From Cranoglanis bouderius (taxonomy: Eukaryota; Chordata; Actinopteri; Siluriformes; Cranoglanididae): 64,000 nt of DNA. Shown one piece after another: positions 46,029-55,900 of this stretch. The DNA is taken from assembly GCA_023630585.1 (NCBI GenBank), contig CM042535.1:28708899-28772898 (forward strand), written 5' to 3'. The translations under genes were made by a program, and so were the position numbers. Under the pieces are notes generated by a model, which was not told the DNA's origin, did not search any database, and worked only from the letters and a program-made list of their open reading frames with translations. How positions within the stretch are numbered: position 1 is the first letter of the stretch; each line of letters opens with the position of its first letter.

Positions 46029-48380
46029 ATGGATGCAGCGGGGAAATTTGGGACATGCCGCGCCACAATTTTTGTTCCTCCCCTGGACTCAATCTCTTTC
46101 TCCCAGTGGGCCTGCATTTATCCACCCTCTGCTTATAATGGTTTTTCTACTATACCCCAGCATTTCCTTTGGCAGGCCCAGACGTATTTCTGTAGTGTAA
46201 AGGACCCCAAACCCAGTGAGGAACAATGAGCGTGGTTCCTCCTATCACGTTTAGTCGGCTCAGCCCGCTGGTTGGCGGAGATCCACCTTGCCAGTGGGTA
46301 CCAAGAACTATATACAGTTTCGGGTTTTGTGGATTTCCTGATTCGTGAATATGGGAGCATGGAATTTGAGCCGGACCTCAACGTATTTCTGAACAAAGTT
46401 CACCTACCCGATCAGCCTGGCCAGTCGTTCCTGGAATACTATGAGAGGAAGCAGGCAAATGTGGCGGCCTGCACCTCTCAGCCCCAGTCTCAGGAGTGCA
46501 CAACCGAGGGCTGCACCTGACCAGCCATTCTCCAGTGCCCCACCTGCGGGAAACAGGAAGAAAGGAGCAGCTACTTCTGCTCACCAACCTGTTTTAAGGG
46601 CAGCTGGCGGGTGCACAAATGGCTCCACAGGCGGGCAACCCCAGAGCTCCAGCCGGAGGCCCAGCAGGAGGTCTCCACAGCGGAGCTGCCCCTGGAGGTT
46701 AACGTGGTGACCTCCAGCCCCGAGCTCCAGCAGGAGGCCCAGCAGGAGGTATCCACAACGGAGCTGCCCCTGGAGGTAAACGTGGCAACCTCCAGCCCTG
46801 AGCTCCAGCAGGAGACCCAGCAGGAAGTCTCCTCCATGGAGCTACAACTGGAGGTTAACATGGCGACCTCCAGCCCTGAGCTCGAGCAGGAGGCCCAGCA
46901 GAAGGTCTCCACAGCGGAGCTGCTCGAGGAGGTTAACGTGGCAACCTCCAGCCCTGAGCTCCAGCCTGAGGCCCAGCAGAAGGTCTCCACAGTGGAGCTG
47001 CCTCTGGAGGTTAACAAGGCGACCTCCAGCCCCAAGCAGCAGTCAGAGATTCAAGAGGAAACCTCCTCTCCTGGCCTGCTTACACCGGAGGTCCACGAGG
47101 AGACCTCTGCCCAAGCTGTATTCTCGTCAGAGGTTCGAGAAGAAACCTCCACTCCTGCCCAGTCCATGTCTGAGGTCCATGGGATGACCTCTTCTCAAGC
47201 TAGTCCATGTCCAAGTCCATGTCCAAGTCCATGTCCAGGTTCCTGCCCTAATCCTAGTCCATGTCCAAGTCCATGTCCAGGTTCCTGCCCTAATTCTAGT
47301 CCATGTCCAAGTCCATGTCCAGGTTCCTGCCCTAATTCTAATCCATGTCCAAATCCATGTCCAGATTTTTGCCCTATTCCAAGGCCAATCTCTGAGCCAG
47401 TTCTCAGGCAGGTTCCCCATCAGGTTCCCAATCCTGTTCCCAATCCTGTTCCCAGTCAGGTTCCCAGTCCTGTTCCCAGTCCTGCTCCCGTTCCCAGTTC
47501 CAGTCCAGTTCCTCGTCCAGTTCCTCATCCAGTTCCTAGTTTAGTTCCAAGTCCAAGTCCAGGTTCCGACCGTGTTCCTAGCCCAGTTCCTAGTTCATTT
47601 CCAAGTCCAGTTCCTGATTTCGTAGCTAGCTACATAGGTTTAGTTTCTGGATATGTGTTTGCTCTCCTTCTCAGTTCGGAGGCTGATTTGACTCCCAGCT
47701 CCACTTCCAACCCAGCTCACTCCTCTGTCTCCTCCTCTGTCTCCTCCTCTGTTTCCAGCCCTTTCTCCAGCCCTGTCTCCAATTCAATTTCCAATGCTGT
47801 CTCCAACCAAGTTTTTGATTTTGTCTATGGTTTTCAGTCTAACCGAGTTCTCTGTTCTGTTTCCGAGACTTTCTCGAAGTCTGTCTCGAAGTCTGTTTCC
47901 AAGTCCTTCTCGAAGTCTGTCTCGAAGTCTGTTTCCAAGTCTGTCTCGAAGTCTGTTTCCAAGTCTTTCTCGAAGTCTGTTTCTAAGTCTTTCTCGAAGT
48001 CTGTTTCCAAGCCTTTCTCCGAGCCTGTTTCCAAGCCTTTCCCGAGCCTGTTTCCAAGCCTTTCTCTGAGCCTGTTTCCAAGCCTGTCTCCGAGTCTGTT
48101 TTCAAGCCTGTCTCCTAGTCTGTTTTCAAGCCTGTCTCCGATCCTGGTTCCAGAGCCGACTCCGATCTTGGTTCCAGAGCTGACTCCGATCCTGGTTCCA
48201 AAGCCGACTCCGGGTCAAGCTCCAGGTCAAGATCCAGGCCCAGCACCAGGTCACGCACAGCTCCGAAATCCAGACCAGGCATCCGTCCAAGTTCTCATCC
48301 AAGTTCTTGTCCAAGTTCTCGTCCAAGTTCTCAAGGAAAACCTGACACGCTCTGCTCTGGTTAAGGGACACTGGACATAA
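46029..48380 (+). pseudogene. Gag / MetAP1-type zinc finger / repeat fusion protein, copy B
   Basis: The ATG at 46029 starts MDAAGKFG. About 150 residues of sushi-like Gag follow (SAYNGFSTIPQHFLWQAQ, VDFL), with a stop at 46227-46229 and one shift near 46270. A linker SFLEYYERKQANVA leads to a C6H2 finger at 46497-46628 with all eight ligands present, but interrupted by TGA at 46518-46520. Next come five 26-residue ELQ.EAQQEVST.ELPLEVN units (46640-47030), EVHEETS-type repeats, 14-residue CPSPCPGSCPNS repeats (about 47200-47370), Pro/Val repeats, and an SVSKSVSKSFSK tract (47860-48030), ending at 48378-48380. There are no enzymatic domains. It may act as a packaging or RNA-binding Gag derivative. 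Confidence 0.8.
46497..46628 (+). other. C6H2 zinc finger of MetAP1 N-terminal type (copy B)
   Basis: Spacing is C-x4-C-x7-C-x2-C-x10-C-x3-C-x7-H-x3-H, counted from the sequence. Words LQCPTC, SYFC and CFKGSW.VHK match the family. The finger of methionine aminopeptidase 1 has the same eight-ligand spacing. A TGA lies at 46518-46520, two codons after the second Cys. Confidence 0.82.
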
Positions 48381-48478
48381 CCAGCCTCAGGTCCTGGAGG
48401 ACAGAGGTTAGGATCCTGCCCAGGGTCCCAGGTTCACCAAAGTGGATGGAACTTGCGGCGCTTCGGGAGCCGCGCCTT

Positions 48479-48488
48479 AAGGGGGGGG
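48479..48488 (+). promoter_or_regulatory. Polypurine tract of copy B
   Basis: AA followed by eight G, three bases before the 3' LTR. Confidence 0.75.
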
Positions 48489-48491
48489 CTC

Positions 48492-49180
48492 TGTTAGGTT
48501 TTCTCTCACGCGGCGAACGGAGTAGCCTACTTCCGCATTCCACGGAGTGCATTCCAGTGCCATTCATAAAGACTCACGTGTTGTTTACCTCGGCCATGTG
48601 CTCATGTTTTCGTTCACGTCATGTCTCCGCCTCCTGTGTTTCCCCATGTGCTCATGTTTTGGTTTGTGTCATGTCTCCGCCTCCTTAATTCTTATTGGTT
48701 CATGTTCGTCTAATTCATTCTGTGTATTATGAGTTTCAGCTGTCTGTGATTTTCTTTGTGTTTAAATACGCCACTCCGTCTCCACTTCGGGGCGGAGTAT
48801 TAGTATAATCTAGCGTCAGTTTAACTTGGATGTGTTTAACCGTGCAATTTGTTCCCGTGATTTCCAGGTCACCTATCTAGCGTTTGTATAGTTTAGTATA
48901 GTTGAGCGTTAGTATAGTTTCCTAGTTCGTAACTCTGTGTTCGTGGTTTCCAAACCACCTACTTTCCTTGTGTATTTCTTCCTGTGTTTTGATTACTGCC
49001 ATTGTGGATTAATTCCCTTTTGGATTCCTGCTCCCTTTTTTGATCACTGCCTGGATTATGGTTTGTCATTTTTGTTATGGATTCCTGCATTTGTGAGAAT
49101 AAACTTTTCTGCATTTACTGACGTCTCCCCAGCGCATGCATCCTGACTCCCTCTTCCGTCCTACACCTGGTGATGTAACA
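48492..49180 (+). repeat. 3' LTR of copy B
   Basis: 689 bp, TGTTAG...GTAACA. TTTAAATA at 48761-48768, ggcggagtatt at 48791-48801 and AATAAA near 49099. It is followed by AGTGG. Confidence 0.9.
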
Positions 49181-49185
49181 AGTGG

Positions 49186-49262
49186 AAGCCGACGCGGAAG
49201 ACTTCACAGTGAAACTTCAGGAACTTCTTGTTGATCTTGTTCAAGGAGATTTGATTAGATAA
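49186..49262 (+). pseudogene. C-terminal codons of the large transposon's transposase-like gene
   Basis: When the LTR element and one AGTGG are set aside, the frame entering at 45318 continues with EADAEDFTVKLQELLVDL and ends at TAA 49260-49262. The word LQELL and 16 identical bases (cttcaggaacttcttg) also occur at the N-terminus (42526-42541). Confidence 0.7.
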
Positions 49263-49390
49263 AGGGGTACTGTAGTTTTATAAGTAGGTAAAATTGGTTT
49301 TATTTGGCAGACTCTGCTTCCTGATAAAATTCCCTTCAATATGTCACATGACATACTTCAGTGATCTTGGTCAAAGTCGGCATTTCTGCG

Positions 49391-49569
49391 TTTACGGCAT
49401 ATGCCCCTATCCAGAGTGACTTACATTTATTTCATTTATACATCTGAGCAATTGAGGGTTAAGGGCCTTGCTCAAGGGCCCAACAGTGGCAGCTTGACAG
49501 TGCTGGGATTTGAACAAACAACCTTCCGATCAGTAGCCCAACGTCTTAACCACAGAGCTACCACTGCCA
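49391..49569 (-). mobile_element. tRNA-derived SINE
   Basis: On the minus strand it begins with ggcagtggtagctctgtgg (A-box-like region), has a B box complementary to gggatttgaacaaac (near 49506-49520), then gggcccttgagcaaggccct and a tail at ataggggcatatgcc. Non-coding, inside the large transposon's 3' half. Confidence 0.85.
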
Positions 49570-50474
49570 TTTTTGGGTCTTGTGACCAAGATGGCCACCA
49601 AGGGCACGTCTGCATTACTAACAAAGTCATCGGAAATGAAATTAAGAAGTTATTTTGGCATTATGATAAAGAAGAATCTTAAAATGAACTCATTTTAACT
49701 TTTTGTTTTTACTTTTGTTTCTTTCATTGCACACTCCCTTTCTCATTTGACTTTGACCTCTGACCTTCAAGGTCATCCTGAAGGTTGACCTTGAGTGTCG
49801 GAGGTCAAGTTCAGCACTTTATAGATCGCTGGAGTTCCATAATCATTGTTGCAATACTTTGTTTCATAGTTACAGGCAATTTAAAAAGGCAATTTATTTC
49901 AGCTTTGAAGTTGGAAGGACTAAAACTCAATCACAGTTTTTGGGACTAGGCCTAAGTCTATTTCCTTTAACGACTTCTTTGTCTTACAGGTCCGCTATTT
50001 TTAGTGTTCTATTTTTACCATACTGTGAGAAGATTTCTTCGTTCTGACAGAGGCAATTTTAATTATTACGATAGCTGTTTGACTAACTTTGGAACACGCA
50101 ATGCATCAATTTATCTATTCATACAGTCTTCTAGGAAGAATTTGAGGAACACGCTCAAAATCCTTATCCTTGCCACACTGAAAGGAGATTTCTTCGTCCT
50201 GCCAGGGGCACTTTTAATTATTATTCACTGCAGGTTAACAATAGAGAAGCAGCCTGGGCTATGACTTCACATCCATTCACACAGTAAGCCGGCACACATT
50301 GTGTACGTCACACATTCACACATCAGACTCGTCTTTTCTGTCTCTGATCTATTATCCACAATAACAGAAAAGATACACACGTAACTCAATGCTTACAGTC
50401 TAGATTGAATTGCCCGCATTCTATCCATCAAAAGATGTAGGGAAAATTAGCAATTTGGGTTAATTTTATATATT
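49570..50474. other. 3' non-coding half of the large transposon
   Basis: No convincing second gene. Two ~55 bp direct repeats (about 50028-50075 and 50180-50230, sharing agatttcttcgt and ggcacttttaattatta) are present, as is an aaggtcatcctgaaggttgacctt hairpin-like patch near 49770. Confidence 0.45.
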
Positions 50475-50880
50475 CTCCACCATTTTACGTAAGTAAAAAT
50501 TAGTTGTTTGAATTGAGCTATCTTTATTCTCCTCAAATATGTAGGAGAGATTAACGGATCAGCTCGTAAAGGGAAATTTGGCTAATTTAGTATTACTGAT
50601 CAACTATTCGTCCTGCGATAAGTTGAACCTAGTGTATTCATTAATTATGCATTACATATTACCTCCGTGGCCACCGGCAATAATATCCTAAACATAGTGA
50701 AACATTATTTTAAGAGCATGTAGCAGAATCGCACTTCAAGGCAATAGACACTTGTAAGCAATAAGAACACGTATTTAAGAACAGACGAGACTTTATTGAA
50801 CTATTCTATGACATAGAAACACACACACGCACACACACACACGTATACATAAACGGGTAATAATGAACATTGAATTAAGT
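50475..50880. repeat. Right terminal inverted repeat of the large transposon
   Basis: Inverse of 41820-42215. The clearest block is ccgtggccaccggcaataatatcc (about 50664-50687), against ggatataattaccggtggccacgg on the left. Confidence 0.75.
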
Positions 50881-50904
50881 TCCGAGTCTCTACCCAGATA
50901 GCAT

Positions 50905-51310
50905 ACATTTCCGGGCCTCATCTGGGCCAACTATGGCACCTCAATAAATTAGAATGTCGTGGAAAAGTTCATTTATTTCAGTAATTCAACTCAAATTGTG
51001 AAACTCGTGTATTAAATAAATTCAATGCACACAGACTGAAGTAGTTTAAGTCTTTGGTTATTTTAATTGTGATGATTTTGGCTCACATTTAACAAAAACC
51101 CACCAACTTTTCCACGACATTCTAACTTATTGAGATGCACCTGTATGGCTCAGTTCTGGCAATGGCAAAGGTAATATGGGCCGTATCTGGCCCACATGCA
51201 GCAAGCCGGTTTTAGGCCGAGTTTTGGCTTGTTGTGTCTGGGCCAGATATGGCTTGTGGGCAACAAACAGGTTTTAGGGTGAGTTTCGGCTCGTCGTGTG
51301 TCTGCCAGAT
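50905..51310. repeat. Dispersed repeat split by a MITE
   Basis: The words ccgggcctcatctgggccaac and gggccgtatctggcccacatg with ggccgagttttggctt form a degenerate tggcc/ggcca repeat common in fish genomes. The MITE at 50936-51145 interrupts it at ctatggc. Confidence 0.55.
50936..51145. mobile_element. MITE with ~33 bp inverted ends
   Basis: Ends cacctcaataaattagaatg...gtggaaaagttc and gaacttttccac-like...cattctaacttattgagatg are inverse. About 210 bp, non-coding. Tatggc is repeated at both edges. Confidence 0.8.
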
Positions 51311-51654
51311 TAGTATGCTGCTTGGTTATTCAGTTTTCAATGTAAAGGAAGAAAGGTATATTTTGTTCACCATCGTTCATGTATTCCATTATATATTCAT
51401 TATGGAGTGAGCTATATTTGGAGTTTACAATGGAAAATGCTGTTTTATAAGAGAAGTCACAGAGATTTTTGCAGCAGGTAGGATTCAGTTTACGGCACTC
51501 CTAATTCATTCCAATGTTATTATTTATTTTTTTTATTGAACACAAATAAGTATGTAATGATAATATATTACATGCTAGGGAGAGGAAGAAGATTGTACCT
51601 TTTGAAAACATTTACAGTTTTACTGCTTCCTATTAGAAGAAATTAATTTCTATG

Positions 51655-51657
<3 letters not shown>
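51311..51657. other. No gene recognised
   Basis: AT-rich intergenic DNA. Confidence 0.4.

Positions 51658-51748
<91 letters not shown>
51658..51748. repeat. (AT)n microsatellite
   Basis: About 45 AT units. Confidence 0.95.
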
Positions 51749-51752
<4 letters not shown>

Positions 51753-51880
51753 AAGTTTTAGGCACATGGAAAGAAATGTTGTAGAGCAAAGATGCCTTCA
51801 AAATTATTAAATTAAATGTTTCTACATTTAATTTAATACCATATACCATATACCAAATACCATAAAGAGCAGTAAACAGT
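51749..51880. mobile_element. Tc1 terminal fragment
   Basis: Matches 26275-26380 (caagttttaggcacatg, gtagagcaaagatgccttcaaaat, aaagagcagtaaacag). The gypsy LTR begins directly after gcagtaaacag, so the retroelement inserted into this Tc1 copy. Confidence 0.7.
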
Positions 51881-51882
51881 TG

Positions 51883-52210
51883 TGTGGAGGCGGGGGCGTG
51901 GTCGAGCACCGGTTTGTGAATGGAGGGCGGAGCCGGAGAAAGTGAGTGTTAAGGTTTACACACCTGTAGGAAATTGAGACTAACGAGTGTTCTGTGTTGC
52001 AGTGAGGAGAAAAGGAGGAGAGACATGCGCCTCGAGAGAGAGAACGACGCCGACACAGAGCCACATGTGTGCGTGCGTGTGTGTGTGTATATATACGGGG
52101 AAATAAAAGAAAACCCAAATACCGAGAAAAAAGGAAGAAATAAAAAGGGTTTGAGTTGGATTAAGCCTGTCTCTTTTCTGGTTCCTCCTTGCCCGTCTTT
52201 AATCGTTACA
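51883..52210 (+). repeat. 5' LTR of the Gmr1-type element
   Basis: About 328 bp, starting TGTGGAGGCGGGGGCGTGG and ending TCGTTACA. A TATATATAC box near 52088 and an AATAAAAG signal near 52103-52110 are present. Confidence 0.75.
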
Positions 52211-52211
52211 C

Positions 52212-52226
52212 TGGTGCCGAAACCCG
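52212..52226 (+). promoter_or_regulatory. Primer-binding site, tRNA-Phe type
   Basis: tggtgccgaaacccg is the complement of the 3' end of vertebrate tRNA-Phe (…CGGGTTTCGGCACCA). Confidence 0.8.
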
Positions 52227-52248
52227 AATTGGAGAGGAAATCGCCGCC

Positions 52249-52998
52249 ATGGAAGGCTCACCTCTGGACCACCTCATCAACCAGCTGGCCAACCTCCACC
52301 AGACCCAACACCAGGCCCTCCTGCAGCTCCAACGCGACCAGTAGAAGCGGTTTAAGGACCTCCTTGACGCCCAGGCCGAGGACCGCCAGGTGCTCCAGGG
52401 CCTGGTGCAGCAAGCCGGGATTCCAGCCGCCAGCCCCGCAGCAGCCGCACCTGCTGCTCTGCCCCACGTTGCGCTGACGAAGATGGGACCTCAGGACGAC
52501 CCAGAGGCCTTCCTGGAGCTGTATGAGCACTCTGCGCGGGCATGGGGCTGGCCTGAGGGTTAGTGGGCGGCCTGCCTGGTGCCGCTCCTGTCGGGCGAGG
52601 CGCAGCTCATGGCCCAGCAGCTGCCCATTGCCAGCATGCTGGAATACCCGGACCTGAAGTGGGCGATTCTGCAGCGGGTCGGGCGGACCCCCGAAGAGCA
52701 CCGGCAGCACTTCAGAGCCCTGACCTTCGTGGAGCTCGGCTGGCCGTTCGCCTTCGCCCAGAAGCTACGGGACACCTGCAGGAGGTGGTTGTTGGCTGAG
52801 GAGCGCTACGCGGAGGAAGTGATCGACCTAGTGGTGCTGGAGCAGTTCATCACCTGGCTTCCCGACGGGACGGCGGAATGGGTCCAGTGCCATCGTCCCA
52901 CGTCGCTGGATGAGGCGGTTCAGCTGGCAGAGGATCACCTGGCGGCGTATCCAGGGGCAGGCGAGCCCCACCCTTCTTCCTCTCTCTCTCTCTCTTGA
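52249..52998 (+). pseudogene. Gag of the Gmr1-type element with SCAN-like domain
   Basis: The ATG at 52249 has a strong context (gccgccATGg). A coiled N-terminal segment (LINQLANLHQTQHQALLQLQ) is followed by a capsid region. Residues around 52690-52960 (RQHFRALTF, PFAFAQKLRDTCRRWL, LEQFITWLPDGTAEWV, EAVQLAEDHLAAYPG) have the helical pattern of SCAN domains, which are known to derive from Gmr1-like Gag. Stops in frame at 52342, 52561 and 52996. The frame then continues into the protease region. Confidence 0.82.
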
Positions 52999-53067
52999 CC
53001 TCGTGCCTCTCCTCATCCTTTCTCTGTCCCTACCCCCCAGAGACGCGGGCTGGGTCCACCCCGACAC

Positions 53068-53511
53068 ATGCCACACACCCGTCCCTTTCCCCCTCCCCTT
53101 CCCACTCCCTCTGCTCTCCCTGTTTCTGTCTCTTCTGCTCCTCAGGTGAGTGAAACCAAAGCTGCTGGTGCAGGAGGAATGCCTGGGTTGGTGTGCTGGT
53201 GTTGCGGGGAGCCGGGGCATTTCCAGGACCAGAGCCCCGTCTTGGATGTGGGAGCGATGGTCCAGCTCCCCGACGCACTGCAGGCCGCCCCCGATCGAGC
53301 AGGGACGTACCGCATTCCGGTGAGAGTTCAAGGGGGTACATACCAAGCCTTGGTGGATTCAGGATGCAATCAAACCTCAATTCACCAAAGCTTGGTTCAA
53401 GGGGAGGCATTGGAAAATGCATGTTTGGTGAAGGTGAGGTGTGTGCACGGGGATATTCATGAGTACCCACTAGTGCCCACTGTCATCAAATTTCGAGGAA
53501 AAAAAATATAG
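53068..53511 (+). pseudogene. CCHC knuckle and aspartic protease region
   Basis: In the same frame as Gag. CWCCGEPGHFQ is a CCHC knuckle missing its last Cys. YQALVDSGCNQTSI carries the protease active site, with D-S-G in place of D-T/S-G. A stop at 53509-53511 lies in an A-run; the C-terminal ILGTNW motif follows in another frame (about 53511-53610). Confidence 0.78.
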
Positions 53512-53753
53512 TGGAGGTAGCGGTTAGTCCCCGTTTCACCCATCCACTAATTTTGGGAACTAATTGGCTGGGGTTTCGTTTATTAGCGAGAGAAATTTTT
53601 GTGGATGGGGTCCTGCATTAGGGAGAGGCGGTGTGGAATGTGCGCAGCCTTGGCGGGAGATGCGGTGCCAGGGCCGTCGATGACAGCTCCATGTCAGCGT
53701 GACAATGAGAGCGGGGGGAGTGGCTCTCCCCCCCTCTTAGCAGGGATTCTTCC

Positions 53754-55060
53754 TTGGAGCAGTCGCGCAACAAAACACTGAAGCATGCCTTTGATCAAGT
53801 GAGAGTAATCGATGGTCAGCCGATCCAGCCCAGTGTTGCCCTCTCCCACCCCTACTTCGCGATTATTAAAGATAGGATTTATAGAGTGACGCAGGTCACT
53901 CAAACACAGGAAAATGTGACCCAATTGTTGGTTCTGAAGAACCGTCGGGAAGTATTATTCCAGGTGGCTCATTATAACCCTATGGCGGGGCACTTAGGGC
54001 AGGCGAAAACATTAGGTCGGCTCTTGGCTCGCTTCTATTGGCCGGGCATTTGTGGCGACGTTCGCCGGTGGTGTGCGGCATGCCGTGAATGCCAGCTGGT
54101 GAATCCACCGGTCACCCTAAAAGCGCCGTTGCGCCCACTCCTGTTAATCGAGGTCCCCTTCGAGAGAATTGGCATGGACCTCGTCGGGCCATTAGACCGA
54201 TCTGCACGGGGGTATCGCTTTGTGTTAGTATTAGTCGACTACGCAACGCAATACCCGTAAGCGCTGCCTCTACGCAATATCTCTGCGAGGAATGTTGCGG
54301 ATACACTCTTCCGTGTTATCTCCCGGGTTGGGATCCCAAAAGAGATCCTAACTGATCAGGGCACATCTTTTATGTCACGCACCCTGCGCGAGCTGGACGA
54401 ATTGTTGGGGGTTAAAGCAATTCACACCAGCGTTTATCATCCGCAAACGGATGGGCTGGTGGAGCGCTTTAATCAAATGCTTAATAATATGATTCGTAAG
54501 TTTGTGCAGGAAGATACACGGAATTGGGATAAGTACCTAGAGTCCTGTTATTTGCAGTATGAGAGGTCCCGCAAGCCTCCACGGGGTTCTGTCCATTTGA
54601 ATTATTGTATGGACGCAAGTCGCGCGGCGTACTTGACATCATACGGGAAAATTGGGAGGAGGGGCCTTCAGCCAGTAAGAATGAAATTCAGTACATTTTG
54701 GACCTGAGAGCAAAACTCCACACATTAAGTCACCTAACGCAGGAGAATTTGCTACAGGCGCAAGAACATCAATCCTGGCTGTATAACAGGGGTGCACGGC
54801 TACGCGAGTTCACGCCGGGAGATAAAGTGCTGGTGTTACTACCCACGTCGAGCTCCAAATTACTCGCCAAGTGGCAAGGATCCTTTGAGGTCACACGACG
54901 AGTCGGGGATGTCGACTATGAGGTAAGGCGAACGGATAGAGGCGGGGCGCGGCAGATTTATCATCTAAACCTGCTAAACCTATGGAGGGAGACAGCGTCG
55001 GTAGCATTGGCAACGGTAGTTCCTGAAAGGGAGGAGCTAGGATTGGAGGTAGATGTAAAA
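53754..55060 (+). pseudogene. Integrase of the Gmr1-type element
   Basis: The HHCC zinc domain (HYNPMAGH ... CAACREC) is followed by a core with D in GMDLVGPL, D in LTDQGTSF and E in VERFNQML. The TAA at 54258-54260 interrupts the core and a shift lies near 54590. The C-terminal part (PGDKVLVLLPT, KWQGSFEVTRRVGDVDYEV) is a GPY/F-type module. It precedes reverse transcriptase, the reverse of the usual gypsy order. Confidence 0.85.
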
Positions 55061-55900
55061 TTGGCGAGTCAATCCCCTCCCGTGCCATGCGGGGACCACC
55101 TCTCCCCAGCCCAAATTACAGACATTAAAACCCTACAGGCAGAGTTTTCTGACGTGTTCTCGCCTCTCCCTGGCCGCATTAACCTCATAGAGCACCACAT
55201 TGAGACAGCCCCAGGGGTGGTGGTTCGCAGCCGCCCCTATCGGCTCCCCGAACACATAAAAAATGTTGTCCGGGATGAACTTAAGGCCATGCTCAAAATG
55301 GGAGTAATCGAGGAGTCCCACAGTGACTGGAGCAGCCTGGTAGTCTTGGTTCCCAAGGCCGACGGGACGGTCCGGTTTTGTGTGGACTTTAGAAAAGTCA
55401 ATGTGGTGTCTAAATTTGATGCATATCCAATGCCTCGCATTGACGAACTGCTCGATCGGTTGGGCGCGGCTCGCTTTTATTCGACACTGGATTTGACCAA
55501 GGGATATTGGCAGATCCCCTTGACTCCAATGTCCCAGGGAAAAAATGGCCTTTTCCACCCCGTTTGGCTTACACCAATTCGTGACCCTTCCTTCTGGGTT
55601 GTTCGGGACTCCCGCGACGTTCCAGCGGCTCATGGACCGAATACTCTGTCCACACGCTGCATATGCCGCTGCCTATTTAGACGACATTATTATATACAGT
55701 AATGACTGGCAGCGACACATGCAGCACTTAAGGGCGGTGCTGAGGTCACTGAGGCGGGCGGGACTCACGGCCAACCCAAAGAAGTACGCGATTGGACGGG
55801 TGGAAGTACGGTATCTGGGCTTCCACTTGGGTCATGGACAGGTGCGTCCCCAAATTGATAAGACAGCAGCGATTGCGACCTGCCCAAGACCAAAAAGGAG
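55061..55900 (+). pseudogene. Reverse transcriptase of the Gmr1-type element
   Basis: RT blocks are readable in order: IETAPGVVVRSRPYR, VIEESHSDWSSLVVLVPK, RFCVDFRKVN, FYSTLDLTKGYWQIPL, a shift near 55550, TPFGLHQF, then the catalytic YLDD at about 55670-55682 and LGFHLG. A second shift lies at about 55895. Confidence 0.87.

Larger units (their letters stand above)
45324..49180 (+). mobile_element. Polymerase-less LTR retrotransposon, copy B
   Basis: A full-length element with equal 689 bp LTRs, an AGTGG target duplication, a self-priming site, one long Gag/zinc-finger/repeat frame and a polypurine tract. No polymerase gene is present in the 2.48 kb interior. The LTRs differ at about 19 positions by eye (about 2.8%), mostly transitions, so this is a fairly recent insertion. 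It sits inside the last codons of the large transposon's transposase gene. Confidence 0.92.
41800..50900 (+). mobile_element. Large DNA transposon of unassigned superfamily with ~400 bp inverted ends
   Basis: The left arm (about 41820-42215) and right arm (about 50475-50880) are imperfect inverse copies. Paired landmarks are ttaataaagtctcgtctg, ggatataattaccggtggccacgg, ggacgaatagtagatcag and the attgagctcaat region, each with its complement on the right at about 50785-50805, 50660-50690, 50595-50620 and 50505-50525. Inside is a transposase-like gene (42501-45318 plus 49186-49262). A polymerase-less LTR element and a SINE are nested in it. Without insertions the element would be about 5 kb. 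The exact outermost bases and target duplication could not be fixed. Confidence 0.75.

Noticed and set aside
46441..46710. 89-codon frame overlapping the zinc finger in copy B
   Set aside because: A shadow of the finger and the 26-residue repeats in another phase.
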